Shown here: one piece after another, positions 33,431-42,113 of the stretch | Position numbering within the stretch: position 1 is the stretch's first letter | Layout of the letters: each line of letters starts with the position of its first letter | Assembly (NCBI RefSeq): GCF_002154505.1 | Contig: NZ_MUBM01000022.1 | Location: 1 to 53,691, forward strand | DNA from: Streptomyces carpinensis | GTDB taxonomy: Bacteria; Actinomycetota; Actinomycetes; Streptomycetales; Streptomycetaceae | Reading direction: 5' to 3' | DNA length: 53,691 nt | Program-made: the position numbers and the translations under genes | The notes under the pieces: model-generated | Database searches by the model: none | Seen by the model: the letters and a program-made list of their open reading frames with translations, nothing else | What the model was told of the DNA's origin: nothing

Positions 33431-34965
33431 CGGACTTCGAAGCGATCGATGCCCTGCTCGCACGAGCCAAGCAGGAAGTTGCTGCCCTTCCCCCCGTGGA
33501 CGAACGGCGTGCCCTGCGCGAGCAGCTGAACCTCTCGCGCACGCAGGTTGCGAAGGCGTTGAACGTCAGCCCGTCGACGGTCGGGGGCTGGGAATCGGGC
33601 CGTGACCCGAGCGGGGACCTGAGGGAGAAGTACGCGTACTTCCTTCAGGGAGCACAGGCCAAGCTGGCAGCTGCGGCCGAGGACGCACCGGCTGGGGAAC
33701 TTGCGGACGACGGCACACCGGACGCCGGACAAAAGAATCCGGTCCAGGACGTCGAGCAGGACGACGTCGACGCCCTCGCCGCACCTGAGTCCTGCGTGCT
33801 GTGCGGGCAGCCGGCGCAGTTCGCGCTGGCCGGGCTGCCGCAGCACCTGGATGCGGCCGAGTGCACCGCCGCATCCAGCACCGCGCAGCCTCCCGCCGCG
33901 CCCCCACAGCCGGAAGCCGCGAAGCCCCAGCCGCCTGCCGCCCGCCGCACCGCGGACCGCACGGGCGACGTGCCGATCGTGCCCAAGGGACGCCGCGCGC
34001 AGGCCGCCTCCGACACCCCCGACCTGATCGGCCAGGCCGTCACGGCCGCGCTCGCTCAGCACTCCGGCGACGTCGAAGCGGCGACTGCGGCGCTGGTGAA
34101 GCGGGCGATCCCGGACGCGATGGCGCTGCTGGACGCCACCCGCAAGGGCGGCCGCTACGACGTGGTCGCCCACCCGTGGGTACCGGACATTCTGCGTAAG
34201 CAGACCGCCCACGGCGCGGACCAGATCTGGGAGGCCCGCCCGAAGTGGACGCGCCCGCATCTGCCCGCCGGCCGACACGAGGTGACGGCCCTCGATATCA
34301 ACGGCGCCTACCTGAGTGCGCTCAAGACGCACCTGCCGATCGGGCAGCTGGAGCACTCCACCGGCAACCATCACGACCGGCGCCGCGCTGGGGTCCATCT
34401 GATCACCCCGCCGGTGTGGGAGCACGACGCCGTGCTCCCGAACCCGCTCGGCAGCCGTGACGAGCCCGGCCCGCTGTGGGTCACCGAACCCACCCTCCGG
34501 CTGCTGCTGCGTCTGTCCGGTCCCAAGTACGGGCTGTGTGACCCGCCTGAGATCCACGAGTCGTTCACCTCCGGCGCGACGGAGAACCTGCTGGAGAAGT
34601 TCCGCATCGCACTCAAGGACGCCCGTGACACGGCGATCGCCGCAGACGACGAGGTGACGCTGGAGTACGTCAAGGCGATGTACTCCAAGTTCGTCTCGAC
34701 CATGGGGGAGTCGAACTACAACCGGGAGCTGTACCGGCCCGACTGGATGCACATCATCCGCTCCCAGGCGTTCGCCAACCTGTGGTGGAAGGCTCACCGC
34801 GCCTTCGATGAAGGCCTCCTGGTCGTCCGCGCGATGGGCACCGACGAACTGCACGTCATCGGCGATTGGCGGGCCGTCTTCCCCGAGGGCCGCGGCGTCA
34901 CCGAGGTGAAGATCAAGGACGTCTACAGCATCGGCACCGACCCCGACCACACCAACAACCCCTGA
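33427..34965 (+). CDS. tap: telomere-associated protein Tap-like
   Basis: This 512-residue protein starts at GTG 33427, overlapping the XRE gene. Residues ~25-75 are a helix-turn-helix (REQLNLSRTQVAKALNVSPS, TVGGWESGRDPSG); ~110-200 is a low-complexity Ala/Pro/Gln linker containing CVLCGQP; ~230-510 is the conserved part (RYDVVAHPWVPDILRK, ALDINGAYLSALKTHLPIG, WMHIIRSQAFANLWWKAHRAF). In linear Streptomyces replicons Tap binds the telomeric 3' overhang and recruits the terminal protein Tpg for end patching. It is followed by a Tpg-like gene, which strongly supports the call. It is shorter than the ~740-residue S. coelicolor protein as I recall it. Confidence 0.78.
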   Translation: MTDFEAIDALLARAKQEVAALPPVDERRALREQLNLSRTQVAKALNVSPSTVGGWESGRDPSGDLREKYAYFLQGAQAKLAAAAEDAPAGELADDGTPDAGQKNPVQDVEQDDVDALAAPESCVLCGQPAQFALAGLPQHLDAAECTAASSTAQPPAAPPQPEAAKPQPPAARRTADRTGDVPIVPKGRRAQAASDTPDLIGQAVTAALAQHSGDVEAATAALVKRAIPDAMALLDATRKGGRYDVVAHPWVPDILRKQTAHGADQIWEARPKWTRPHLPAGRHEVTALDINGAYLSALKTHLPIGQLEHSTGNHHDRRRAGVHLITPPVWEHDAVLPNPLGSRDEPGPLWVTEPTLRLLLRLSGPKYGLCDPPEIHESFTSGATENLLEKFRIALKDARDTAIAADDEVTLEYVKAMYSKFVSTMGESNYNRELYRPDWMHIIRSQAFANLWWKAHRAFDEGLLVVRAMGTDELHVIGDWRAVFPEGRGVTEVKIKDVYSIGTDPDHTNNP

Positions 34966-35116
34966 TCAACCACGCAGGGCCAGCACACCCAGAGGAATGC
35001 CCTAAGCAGCCCTCACGGCGCCGATCACCCGTCCGGCGGTAATCTCCCTGGCGACGACGGCGATCGGCCATCACAGCCCCGTACAGAGATCCATAAGTCA
35101 AGGAACCAGAGAGACC

Positions 35117-35689
35117 ATGCCCGAGCGGAACATCGAGTTCGGCAAGTACGGCGCCCGCGGCATCAAAGGCCACGAAGCCGTCGCCCGCCAGCTGGACGCC
35201 CTCGCCGGCTACATCGCCACCCCCATCACCGCCCGGCGCGGCCTGATAGCACGTCTGCACTACCTCACCCGCACCGACCACGCCCGACAGGCTGCGCGCG
35301 AGGCCGGCCTGACCGTCACCGACCGCACCCTGAAAGCGTGGCTGGACGGCAAGCGGTCGCCCTCGAAGGCCAACCTGGAACGGATCGAGCAGGCATACCG
35401 GACGGTGCGGCGAGAGAACGTCGCCCGCTACCTCCTTGCCCGCCTCAACCGAGAGGGCCGCGGAACCCGGGTGGAGATCCACCCGCTCAACCAGTCGCAG
35501 GTCGACCGGCCCCGCCAGCGCGTCGTGGAGTTCCGCACGCTGAACGTGCGCTGCTGGGACCGCATCGTGCAGGCCTGGGTCGCCGGCGACGACCAGGAGC
35601 TGGACGACGCATGGGTCGACCAGATCGTCGACCTCGGTTCCCAGTGGGGCCAGTACGAGTACGTCACCAACGTCGGCTTCGCTGCTTGA
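35117..35689 (+). CDS. tpg: telomere terminal protein Tpg-like
   Basis: This 190-residue protein starts at ATG 35117 with purine-rich AGAGAGA upstream. It begins KYGARGIKGHEAVARQLD, has an HTH in DHARQAAREAGLTVTDRTLK with AWLDGKRSPSKANLERIE, and a C-terminal part with VEFRTLNVRCWDRIVQAW and GQYEYVTNVGFAA. Size, order after tap and these segments match Streptomyces terminal proteins, which prime fill-in synthesis at telomeres and stay covalently bound to the 5' DNA ends. The tap-tpg gap is 151 bp. The pair lies ~18 kb from the telomere-like end of the window. Confidence 0.82.
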   Translation: MPERNIEFGKYGARGIKGHEAVARQLDALAGYIATPITARRGLIARLHYLTRTDHARQAAREAGLTVTDRTLKAWLDGKRSPSKANLERIEQAYRTVRRENVARYLLARLNREGRGTRVEIHPLNQSQVDRPRQRVVEFRTLNVRCWDRIVQAWVAGDDQELDDAWVDQIVDLGSQWGQYEYVTNVGFAA

Positions 35690-35813
35690 AGCCGGCCACC
35701 CTGACAGTGGCCGATAACCAGCCAAGCCCGGAGACGGTGCGGACTGTTAAGGGTGACCGCAGGTCATCGCCCTGGCAATGCAGAAGGCGCCGTGCAACAG
35801 CGCAGGAAACGGC

Positions 35814-36707
35814 TCAGACGACCACGACCCGGCGCCCGCGCGTGTGACCGGCTTGGCTGTCGATGTGGGCCGCCGCGGCCTCGGCGAGCGTGTACGACTT
35901 CTCGACCGGGATGTGGAGCTTTCGCCGCGAGATGAGGCCGGCGGCCTCGGCGAGCGCATCCGGCACGCTCCCGGCCACGCCGGAGAACCGGACACCGAGC
36001 TCCGGCGCATCGAGATCGGCGATGGAGATCACCTTCTGCGGGTCCCCGGTCAGCTCGACGAGCTCGCGGATCACGCCCGAGCCGGCGAGATCGAGGGCCG
36101 CGTCGACATGGCCGAGCTGCCGCACCCGCTCGACCCAGCCCTCGCCGTACGTCGTGGCGAGGGCCCCCAGGCTCCGCAGATAGTCCTGGTTCGCGGCCCC
36201 GGCGGTGCCGATCACCGTGATGCCACGGTCGCGGGCGATCTGCAGCACCGCCGATCCGACTCCCCCGGACGCACCGCTGACCAGCAGCGTCTGGCCGGGC
36301 TGCACACCGACCTCGCGGATGATGCGCAGCGCGGTCTCCACCACGGAGGGGTACCCGGCGGCCTCTTCGAACGTCAGACCCTCAGGCATACGGGCCCAGG
36401 CCGACAGCACGGCGAACTCGGCATAGGTGCTGGAGCCTTCGCCGAACACGTGATCGCCGACCTCGACCCCGTCGACGCCCTCGCCGACCTCGTCCACCAC
36501 CCCGGCGGCGTCCAGCCCGACTCCGGCAGGCAACTCGATCGGATGGGCCTTCAGGATCTGGCCTTCACGGACCCTCCAGTCGACGGGGTTCACGCCCGCC
36601 GCCCGCACGGCGATGCGTACCTGGCCGGGGCCCGCGTGGGGCTCCTCGGCATCTATGAGTTGCAGAACGTCCGGACCGCCGAACTCGGCGAAGCTCACTT
36701 TCTTCAT
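35814..36707 (-). CDS. MDR-family NADP-dependent oxidoreductase (quinone oxidoreductase-like)
   Basis: This 297-residue enzyme starts at ATG 36707. It has the GroES-like domain (GPGQVRIAVRAAGVNPVDWR, LPAGVGLDAAGVV) and the Rossmann part (TLLVSGASGGVGSAVLQIAR). The zinc-binding cysteines of alcohol dehydrogenases are absent, so it belongs to the zinc-free quinone/enone reductase branch acting with NADPH. It is divergent from a TetR regulator only 70 bp away, a common pair in which the reductase is induced by an electrophilic compound. Confidence 0.9.
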   Translation of the reverse strand: MKKVSFAEFGGPDVLQLIDAEEPHAGPGQVRIAVRAAGVNPVDWRVREGQILKAHPIELPAGVGLDAAGVVDEVGEGVDGVEVGDHVFGEGSSTYAEFAVLSAWARMPEGLTFEEAAGYPSVVETALRIIREVGVQPGQTLLVSGASGGVGSAVLQIARDRGITVIGTAGAANQDYLRSLGALATTYGEGWVERVRQLGHVDAALDLAGSGVIRELVELTGDPQKVISIADLDAPELGVRFSGVAGSVPDALAEAAGLISRRKLHIPVEKSYTLAEAAAAHIDSQAGHTRGRRVVVV

Positions 36708-36723
36708 GCGGTGGAACGTAACA

Positions 36724-36777
36724 CTAACCGTTAGGGTTTTGAAACTGCTCCGGTTTCGTACCTGATAGCGTTAGGGC
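36724..36777. promoter_or_regulatory. operator-like repeats between oxidoreductase and TetR genes
   Basis: The palindrome CTAACCGTTAG (36724-36734) lies next to the oxidoreductase start, and a second half-site GCGTTAGGG begins at 36769, just before the TetR start. Another inverted pair GAAAC...GTTTC lies between them. This fits a TetR operator that controls both divergent genes. Confidence 0.55.
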
Positions 36778-37365
36778 ATGACCGTGCCGTCCGGACGCCG
36801 TGAGCGCAAGAAGGCCGCGACCCGCCAGAAGATCGCCAGCACCGCCCTGCGGCTCTTCCTGGAACGCGGGTACGACGCGGTGGGTATCCGTGAAGTGGCC
36901 GCTGAGGCCGACGTGGCCGTCACCACGCTCTTCTCCCACTTCGCCTCCAAAGAGGCCCTGGTTTTCGAGCAGGACGAAGACTTCGAGCAACGCCTCACGC
37001 AGGCGGTCACCGGCCGGGCGCCGCACGAGCCGCTCATCCCTGCGCTGCGCCGCGAGATCCGGGCCCTGGTGCGACATTGCACGGCGGACAGCGCCGCCCC
37101 GATCTGGCGCATGATCGACGAATCATCCGCCCTGCGGAAGTACGAGGAGTCGATGAGGCTGCGCCACGCGGAGACGCTGGCAACCGCCATCGCCGCCGAT
37201 CCCGAACTGTCACAGACCGCAACGGCGAGCCGGACGATCGCGAGGTTCGTGATCGACGCCTATTCGCTGGCCCGTGAGGCGGCCGATCCGGAGGCCGCGG
37301 TGGACGAGATCTTCCGGATGATCGAGGCAGCCTGGGAGGTCACCTGCCCTTCTCGACGTGCGTGA
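36778..37365 (+). CDS. TetR-family transcriptional regulator
   Basis: This 195-residue protein starts at ATG 36778. Residues ~10-60 are the TetR HTH (RQKIASTALRLFLERGYDAV, REVAAEADVAVTTLFSHFAS, KEAL). The rest is an all-helical ligand domain of normal length. It is divergent from the MDR oxidoreductase and probably represses it and itself through the CTAACCGTTAG-type sites in the gap. The ligand is unknown. Confidence 0.92.
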   Translation: MTVPSGRRERKKAATRQKIASTALRLFLERGYDAVGIREVAAEADVAVTTLFSHFASKEALVFEQDEDFEQRLTQAVTGRAPHEPLIPALRREIRALVRHCTADSAAPIWRMIDESSALRKYEESMRLRHAETLATAIAADPELSQTATASRTIARFVIDAYSLAREAADPEAAVDEIFRMIEAAWEVTCPSRRA

Positions 37366-37379
37366 GGAACTTGTTCCTC
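37364..37379. terminator. hairpin overlapping the TetR stop codon
   Basis: GAGGAAC (37364-37370) and GTTCCTC (37373-37379) form a perfect 7-bp stem with a 2-base centre. It begins within the TGA stop codon of the TetR gene, a compact terminator candidate. Confidence 0.5.
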
Positions 37380-37837
37380 CGGGTAGGACGGGGGCCGGTC
37401 GGGGATGAGGAGCTTCGCTTGTCTGTCGGGACGGTCTTGACTTCCCAGGCACGGCGTTCGGCGCTTGACCGTGGACCGGTCTGCCATGAGGCCATCGTCC
37501 CAGGATCGAACACGCGATCGATATCAAACTCAGTAACATTGATCAAGGCCGCAGGGCCAGAACGACTCCCGAACCCAATGACAAACGACTCCCCAGAACT
37601 GACACAGCCACTTCCCGGTGAACGGTCCACATCCTCTTCTCGACTGCTTTCTGCAAGCCTGGGAGGGGCGTTTCCCACCAGTTGACGGCCAGGTCAGCGT
37701 CATGCCGCCGCTGCCTGGCGGGCTGGAGTGCTCCGTCGCCTTCACCGGGCACGCGGTAGTCGCCACCGCGTCGCCGGCCCAGCGTGTTCGCCAGGCCCGC
37801 CCGATGGGCAAGTCCGCGTTCATCTCGCACCGTCCGT
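37380..37837. other. 458-bp region without a recognisable gene
   Basis: Open frames exist on both strands, but none shows a family. A minus-strand stretch near 37650-37750 (HDADLAVNWWETPLPG) follows the PadR relic where such loci usually carry a membrane-protein partner, so it may be the decayed partner gene; this is weak. Confidence 0.35.
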
Positions 37838-38134
37838 TCAGGAGCCGGTGACAGGGCGCCCAGTGAATTGGCCGGCGCTCTTTTGCTGACGTTCGTACGC
37901 AGCAGCCAGAGCCAGCCGCGCCTGCTCCGCTCCATCGGTGGTGAACCGGTAGCGCCTCCGACGCGGCCGCCGAGGGTCAGCGGCCTCGTGCTCTTCAGGG
38001 TCCTCCCAGAAGCTCTCCAGGATCCCCGCTCGCTCCAGCCGGGCCAAGATCGAATGAATCGTTCCGCTCTGCAGCCCAACCGCCTGTCCCACCGCCAGGC
38101 GGTGTGCTGCCCTCCGGGTGCCGTCCAATGAGGG
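37838..38134 (-). pseudogene. PadR-type regulator, 5'-truncated
   Basis: The minus-strand frame gives VGLQSGTIHSILARLERAGI, LESFWEDPEEHEAADPRRPR and YRFTTDGAEQARLALAAAYE, the central and C-terminal parts of the short PadR-like winged-helix proteins of Streptomyces (SGTIHPILARLE-AGW-ES). The family's first helix is missing. Upstream sequence in frame is low-complexity Gly/Ala and lacks a clear start. It is either a relic or expressed from an unusual start; I favour a relic next to the mobile module that begins at ~38.3 kb. Confidence 0.55.
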
Positions 38135-38403
38135 GGCCGCACCGCGACCCACCACCATCTCCATTCCCGACGAACCCGCACCCAAGATCGGTGCCCCCAC
38201 CCCCTCCGCAGGGTGGCCGGGGTGTGGGGCGGAGCCCCGCGGTACTGACCTGCACCCGACAGCCCGTCGCTAATGTGCGACATCCCGCGAGTTCCCCTGA
38301 GCCCTGCTGAGTCCTTGTCCCTGTGGCCAGGGTGTTCTGTCTTCTTGGGTGGTCTTCGAGCCGGTGACGTAACTTCAGGATTCTTGAAGCGTTCTCACTC
38401 TGT

Positions 38404-38422
38404 CCGATCGATCTGCGATCGG
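38404..38422. promoter_or_regulatory. inverted repeat just upstream of the recombinase gene
   Basis: CCGATCG (38404-38410) and CGATCGG (38416-38422) flank a 5-base spacer immediately 5' of the GTG at 38424. It could be an operator for the HTH protein of the module or part of the element's left end. Confidence 0.4.
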
Positions 38423-38423
38423 A

Positions 38424-39521
38424 GTGAAGGTGAGGAGGCTCGGGTTGGCGCTGGCAGCCGTACGCGACCTGCGCGAGTTCCGCGATCCGGTCTCGGCGGA
38501 GGAACTGGAGCAGTTCGAGACCGACGTGCTCGCCGGGTTCGTCCTCGCGCGGGCTTCGGCAGGGCTAGCGGACGGCACCATCCGCGGCGACGTTGGGCAC
38601 CTGGACCAGATGCGGGCCTGGTTCGGCCGGCCGCTGTGGGATATGGAGCCGACGGACGCCGACGGGTACTTCGGGAAGGTGCTGCGGGGTTCGCCGAGCG
38701 GCACCCGGCTGGCGCGTGCACAGGCGCTGACCACGTACTTCCTGTTCCTGGAGCTGCGGCACAAGGTCGAGATCCATCGGATGACCGGGCGGGTCGTCGA
38801 GTGCCCGATCGACGAGATGAACCGGCCGCGGGGATCCAATGACACGGCTTTGCGGATCCCGCCGACCGAGCCGGAGATCAAGACGCTGTTCACCGGCTGG
38901 GGCGGCGAGCTGGCGACCTGCCGCAAGTTCGCCCCGACCGCGCGGAACTACACCGCATCGAAACTGATGTCGCAGGTCGGACTCAGGGTGAGCGAGGCAT
39001 GCAAGCTCGATCTGGCCGACATCAAGTGGGAGCTGGGTCGCTTCGGCAAGCTCCACGTGCGTCACGGCAAGGGCGCCCGCGGATCGGGCCCGCGTGAGCG
39101 GATGGTGCCGCTGATCAACGGCGCCGATCGCACGCTGCGGTGGTTCATCGAGGACGTCTGGGGCCAGTTCGACGACGACCACACCCGTTCCGGTGCCCCG
39201 CTGTTCCCGTCTGAGCGCAAGAACTCTGACGGCTCCTCGCGCCGGGTCGGCGACGACGCGTTGCGCAGTGGCCTGGCCGCTGCGGCAAAGGCGCATCTGC
39301 CCGGCTGGGCCGACACGCTCACGCCGCACGTCCTGCGGCACTTCTGTGCGTCCGAGCTCTACCTCGGGGGTCTTGATCTGCTCGGGATCCAGGAGGTCCT
39401 CGGACACTCCTGGATCGCCACCACGATGCGGTACATCCACGTCCAGCAGACCCGGGTCGAGGACGCCTGGGTGTCCGGGCAGCAGCGGGCCGCGAGGCGA
39501 CTGGAAGGACTGATGGGATGA
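38424..39521 (+). CDS. tyrosine recombinase (first gene of a three-gene transposition module)
   Basis: This 365-residue protein from GTG 38424 has all catalytic residues of the tyrosine recombinase fold: Arg188 in GLRVSEA, Lys216 in RHGKGARG, His302-x-x-Arg305 in PHVLRHFCASEL, His328 in LGHSWIATTMRYIHV and Tyr337. The SAM-like core-binding domain covers ~35-115. TTG 38445, preceded 6 bases upstream by AGGAGG, is an equally good start. Its stop overlaps the ATG of the HTH gene (ATGA). With the HTH protein and the zinc-finger recombinase it forms a three-gene unit comparable to Tn554-type transposons (two recombinases plus a small accessory protein), which integrate site-specifically. Confidence 0.9.
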   Translation: MKVRRLGLALAAVRDLREFRDPVSAEELEQFETDVLAGFVLARASAGLADGTIRGDVGHLDQMRAWFGRPLWDMEPTDADGYFGKVLRGSPSGTRLARAQALTTYFLFLELRHKVEIHRMTGRVVECPIDEMNRPRGSNDTALRIPPTEPEIKTLFTGWGGELATCRKFAPTARNYTASKLMSQVGLRVSEACKLDLADIKWELGRFGKLHVRHGKGARGSGPRERMVPLINGADRTLRWFIEDVWGQFDDDHTRSGAPLFPSERKNSDGSSRRVGDDALRSGLAAAAKAHLPGWADTLTPHVLRHFCASELYLGGLDLLGIQEVLGHSWIATTMRYIHVQQTRVEDAWVSGQQRAARRLEGLMG

Positions 39522-39847
39522 AGTGGAACCTGCGGCTGACCGCCGCGAACAAGGGCATCTGGAAGGCGTCCGAGCTCCAGCGGAGCCTGGCCGAACACGG
39601 CTTGGTGATCTCGGCCGGGAAGATGTCCGGCCTGTGGTCCGGCCAGCCGGTCTCCCTCAAGCTGGAGGACTTGGACGTGATCTGTGTCGTGCTCGGCTGT
39701 GAGATCGGCGATCTGCTGATTCCCGAGCCCGGGAACGTCAGGCGCCCCGGTCAGCAGGCTGTCGTCCAGGAGGCCACGACCGGCTCAGTGGTGGCCCCGG
39801 CCGTGGTGCCCAAGCGCCGCGACGGCCGTTCCCTGCCGCCGATGTGA
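39518..39847 (+). CDS. XRE-like helix-turn-helix accessory protein of the recombinase module
   Basis: This 109-residue protein starts at ATG 39518, overlapping the recombinase stop. Residues ~5-72 are a Cro/CI-like HTH of the short type (ASELQRSLAEHGLVISAGKM, LKLEDLDVICVVLGCEIGDL), ending LLIPEPGNVRRPGQQ, with a basic C-terminal tail (VVPKRRDGRSLPP). Fixed position between two recombinases suggests a DNA-binding accessory factor or repressor, like TnpC of Tn554 in role rather than in sequence. Confidence 0.85.
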   Translation: MKWNLRLTAANKGIWKASELQRSLAEHGLVISAGKMSGLWSGQPVSLKLEDLDVICVVLGCEIGDLLIPEPGNVRRPGQQAVVQEATTGSVVAPAVVPKRRDGRSLPPM

Positions 39848-39863
39848 CCTGGTCAGCAACAGC

Positions 39864-41465
39864 ATGGGGAAGATCAGCGACAGCAAGCCGGCGGCCTCCT
39901 GTTCAGGCTGTTTCGCCTGGGGGCAGCTGCCCGGCCGGTTCTGCCGCGGCTGCTACACCTACGGTCAGCAACACACTGTCGGTGCATGCGTCGGTTGTCG
40001 ACGGCAGGTTCCGGTCGATGACAAGTACGGATACTGCCGTCTCTGCCGGGCTCAGGCGACCTGGGCGATCAAGGCCAGTGGCAAGGCTTCGGTGATCGAG
40101 CCGTACCTACGGCGGGTGAGCTGCCAGCAGCTGTTCTTCGCGAACCTCCAGCGGCCCAAAAACGGCGGGCCGCGGGTCGGCAAGGCCGGGCGACGCATGC
40201 TGAAGCCGCCGCCGCTTCCCGAACCGCATCGCGTGATCACGACTCCAACGCAACTGACGCTGTTCACTATCACTCGGGACTTCCGCCGGTTCGACCGGGA
40301 ACTCCACGCCGACCTGGCCAATCCCTGGCTGATCCGGGCCCGGCAGGCCGCCCGGGCACTGGGAGAGGCCCGCGGCTGGAGCCGCTGGATCACCAGCGAC
40401 GTGAACCGAGCCCTGGTCATCGCGCTGTCCGGCTTCCGCGAAGGTGAGTCGATCCGATCCTCCGAGCTCTTCCCGGCCCTACGAGTCCGTGGGCTTCCCG
40501 TCGTGCGGACCGCCGAAGTCCTCGACCGTCTCGGCCTGTTCACCGACGACCGGGCTCCCGCCGTCGACCGGTGGTTGGAGCGAAAACTCGACGGAATGCC
40601 CCCAGGCATCCACCACGCCGTCGAAGCCTGGATTCGCACTCTCCTCGACGGTGGCCCGCGATCCGAGCCTCGCTCTCGGCATACGACATGGGCCTACCTG
40701 GGCGAGATCCAGCCGGTGCTGCTGGAGTGGTCCAGCCGCTACGACCACCTGCGAGAGGTCACCCGTGAGGACATCATCGCGGCCCGGGACGCTGTCACCG
40801 GCAAACAGCGCGAAAGCCGGATCGTCGCACTGCGGTCACTGTTCCGGCACGCGAAGAAGAACGGCCAGATCTTCCGCAACCCCACGATCCGCATCCGTGT
40901 CCCCCGACAGACCGGTGGCGTCCTCCAAGCCCTCGACCAAGCCGACATCGACGAAGCCATCGGCACCGCCACCACCCCAGACATCCGACTCATCGTCGCC
41001 CTGGCCGCCGTCCACGCGGCACGGCCGAAGATGATCCGCACCATGCAGCTGGACGACGTCGACCTGGGCAACCGGCGCATCACCGTCGGCGGCCACGTCC
41101 GCCCACTCGACGACCTCACCCGCCGTGCGGTCCTGGACTGGCTCGACCACCGCCGCAGCCGCTGGCCGAACACGGCGAACCCCCACCTGTTGATCACCCA
41201 GAAGACCGCCGTTGAACTCGGCCCGGCCGGCAAGCTCTGGACCACCCGGGCCACCCGCAACCTCACCGCCACCCTCGAACGGCTCCGCGTCGACCGCCAG
41301 CTCGAAGAGGCCCTCACCCACGGCGCCGACCCCCTCCACCTCGCACTGGTCTTCGGCATCGACGAGAAGACCGCCATCCGCTACGCGGACTCGGCTCGCC
41401 GCCTCCTGGAATCCAGTTCCGAGTCGCTGAACGACGTGAAAGCATCGAAGAGTGATCAAAGCTGA
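39864..41465 (+). CDS. zinc-ribbon tyrosine-recombinase-like protein (second recombinase)
   Basis: This 533-residue protein starts at ATG 39864, 16 bp after the HTH gene. The first 60 residues have four CxxC pairs (CSGC, CRGC, CVGC, CRLC), a double zinc ribbon. Residues ~260-510 resemble a recombinase: core-binding helices around YLGEIQPVLLEWSSRYDHL, then a catalytic-like domain with AARPKMIRTMQLDDVDLGNR. The catalytic set is degenerate: GLR is replaced by RPKMIR, no clear H-x-x-R is seen, and the end reads FGIDEKTAIRYADSARRLLE in place of GH...Y. It is probably a structural or targeting partner of the catalytic recombinase. Its last ~80 residues are repeated in an inverted truncated copy at 45441-45703. 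Confidence 0.8.
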   Translation: MGKISDSKPAASCSGCFAWGQLPGRFCRGCYTYGQQHTVGACVGCRRQVPVDDKYGYCRLCRAQATWAIKASGKASVIEPYLRRVSCQQLFFANLQRPKNGGPRVGKAGRRMLKPPPLPEPHRVITTPTQLTLFTITRDFRRFDRELHADLANPWLIRARQAARALGEARGWSRWITSDVNRALVIALSGFREGESIRSSELFPALRVRGLPVVRTAEVLDRLGLFTDDRAPAVDRWLERKLDGMPPGIHHAVEAWIRTLLDGGPRSEPRSRHTTWAYLGEIQPVLLEWSSRYDHLREVTREDIIAARDAVTGKQRESRIVALRSLFRHAKKNGQIFRNPTIRIRVPRQTGGVLQALDQADIDEAIGTATTPDIRLIVALAAVHAARPKMIRTMQLDDVDLGNRRITVGGHVRPLDDLTRRAVLDWLDHRRSRWPNTANPHLLITQKTAVELGPAGKLWTTRATRNLTATLERLRVDRQLEEALTHGADPLHLALVFGIDEKTAIRYADSARRLLESSSESLNDVKASKSDQS

Positions 41466-41916
41466 GGACCTGGCCGACAGGCGCCTGCTGCAGGTGACAA
41501 CGTCCTGGCACCACTACCCGGAGAGCAAGCCGTCCCTCCTGCACATGTGGCTACACATGGACGGCCTTGGCCCCGTCCGGCTCCACACAGTTGGCGACGG
41601 CTTGGCCCTGGAGATCGACCAGCCCCACGGCCCCTACGACATGGACGAGTACGGCCGCACCACCGTCGAGGACGATCCACGGGACTTCCCGACGAGTCCG
41701 TTCGTCGGCGAGCAGGTCCTCTCCGTCCGAGAGATCCGGTATCGGGACGGGAACCTGGACTTCGCCGTCGGTATCACCGTTCAGTTCCCTAGCGGAAGCA
41801 TCCGCATTCTTAACCTCGCCGACGAGCTCGTCCTCGCCCACGACCAGCACCTGGGCCCGGTCGAGGCGCATCTCCACGAGGTCACGACACACGCGGCACC
41901 AGATCCCTCGCCGTGA
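41452..41916 (+). CDS. hypothetical cargo protein overlapping the second recombinase
   Basis: This 154-residue acidic protein from GTG 41452 overlaps the end of the recombinase gene by 14 bases. It is rich in strands (LLHMWLHMDGLGPVRLHTVG, LSVREIRYRDGNLDFAVGIT, FPSGSIRILNLADELVL). I do not recognise the family; compact, Asp/Glu-rich proteins of this size are often immunity proteins, but there is no direct evidence. The truncated second copy of the element at 45.3-45.7 kb lacks this gene, so it is probably cargo. Confidence 0.6.
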   Translation: MIKAEDLADRRLLQVTTSWHHYPESKPSLLHMWLHMDGLGPVRLHTVGDGLALEIDQPHGPYDMDEYGRTTVEDDPRDFPTSPFVGEQVLSVREIRYRDGNLDFAVGITVQFPSGSIRILNLADELVLAHDQHLGPVEAHLHEVTTHAAPDPSP

Positions 41917-41954
41917 GTTCGGAGCGAACTCGCGGGGCCACCTCCGCACAGCAC

Positions 41955-42076
41955 AGGATCCGACCCGCGGGTTCCCGTTGAAGGTCCTTCACTTCGTCTG
42001 AACCCACGGGACTCTTGGCCCCGGCCTCCGATCTCTGACCTCGGGTGCAAAGTAGTGATCAGGGCTTCGTGACCAC
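41955..42076 (+). repeat. right end of the recombinase element, copy 1
   Basis: About 120 bases downstream of the cargo gene are repeated, inverted and diverged, at 45287-45403. Both copies end in the shared core GTGATCAGGGCTTCGTGACC, where similarity stops two or three bases later (ACGG), so this point is the likely element terminus. No gene lies here. Confidence 0.65.
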
Positions 42077-42113
42077 GGTCCTCTTGGGCTGGCGGGGGAT
42101 GGTCGTAGTCTCG

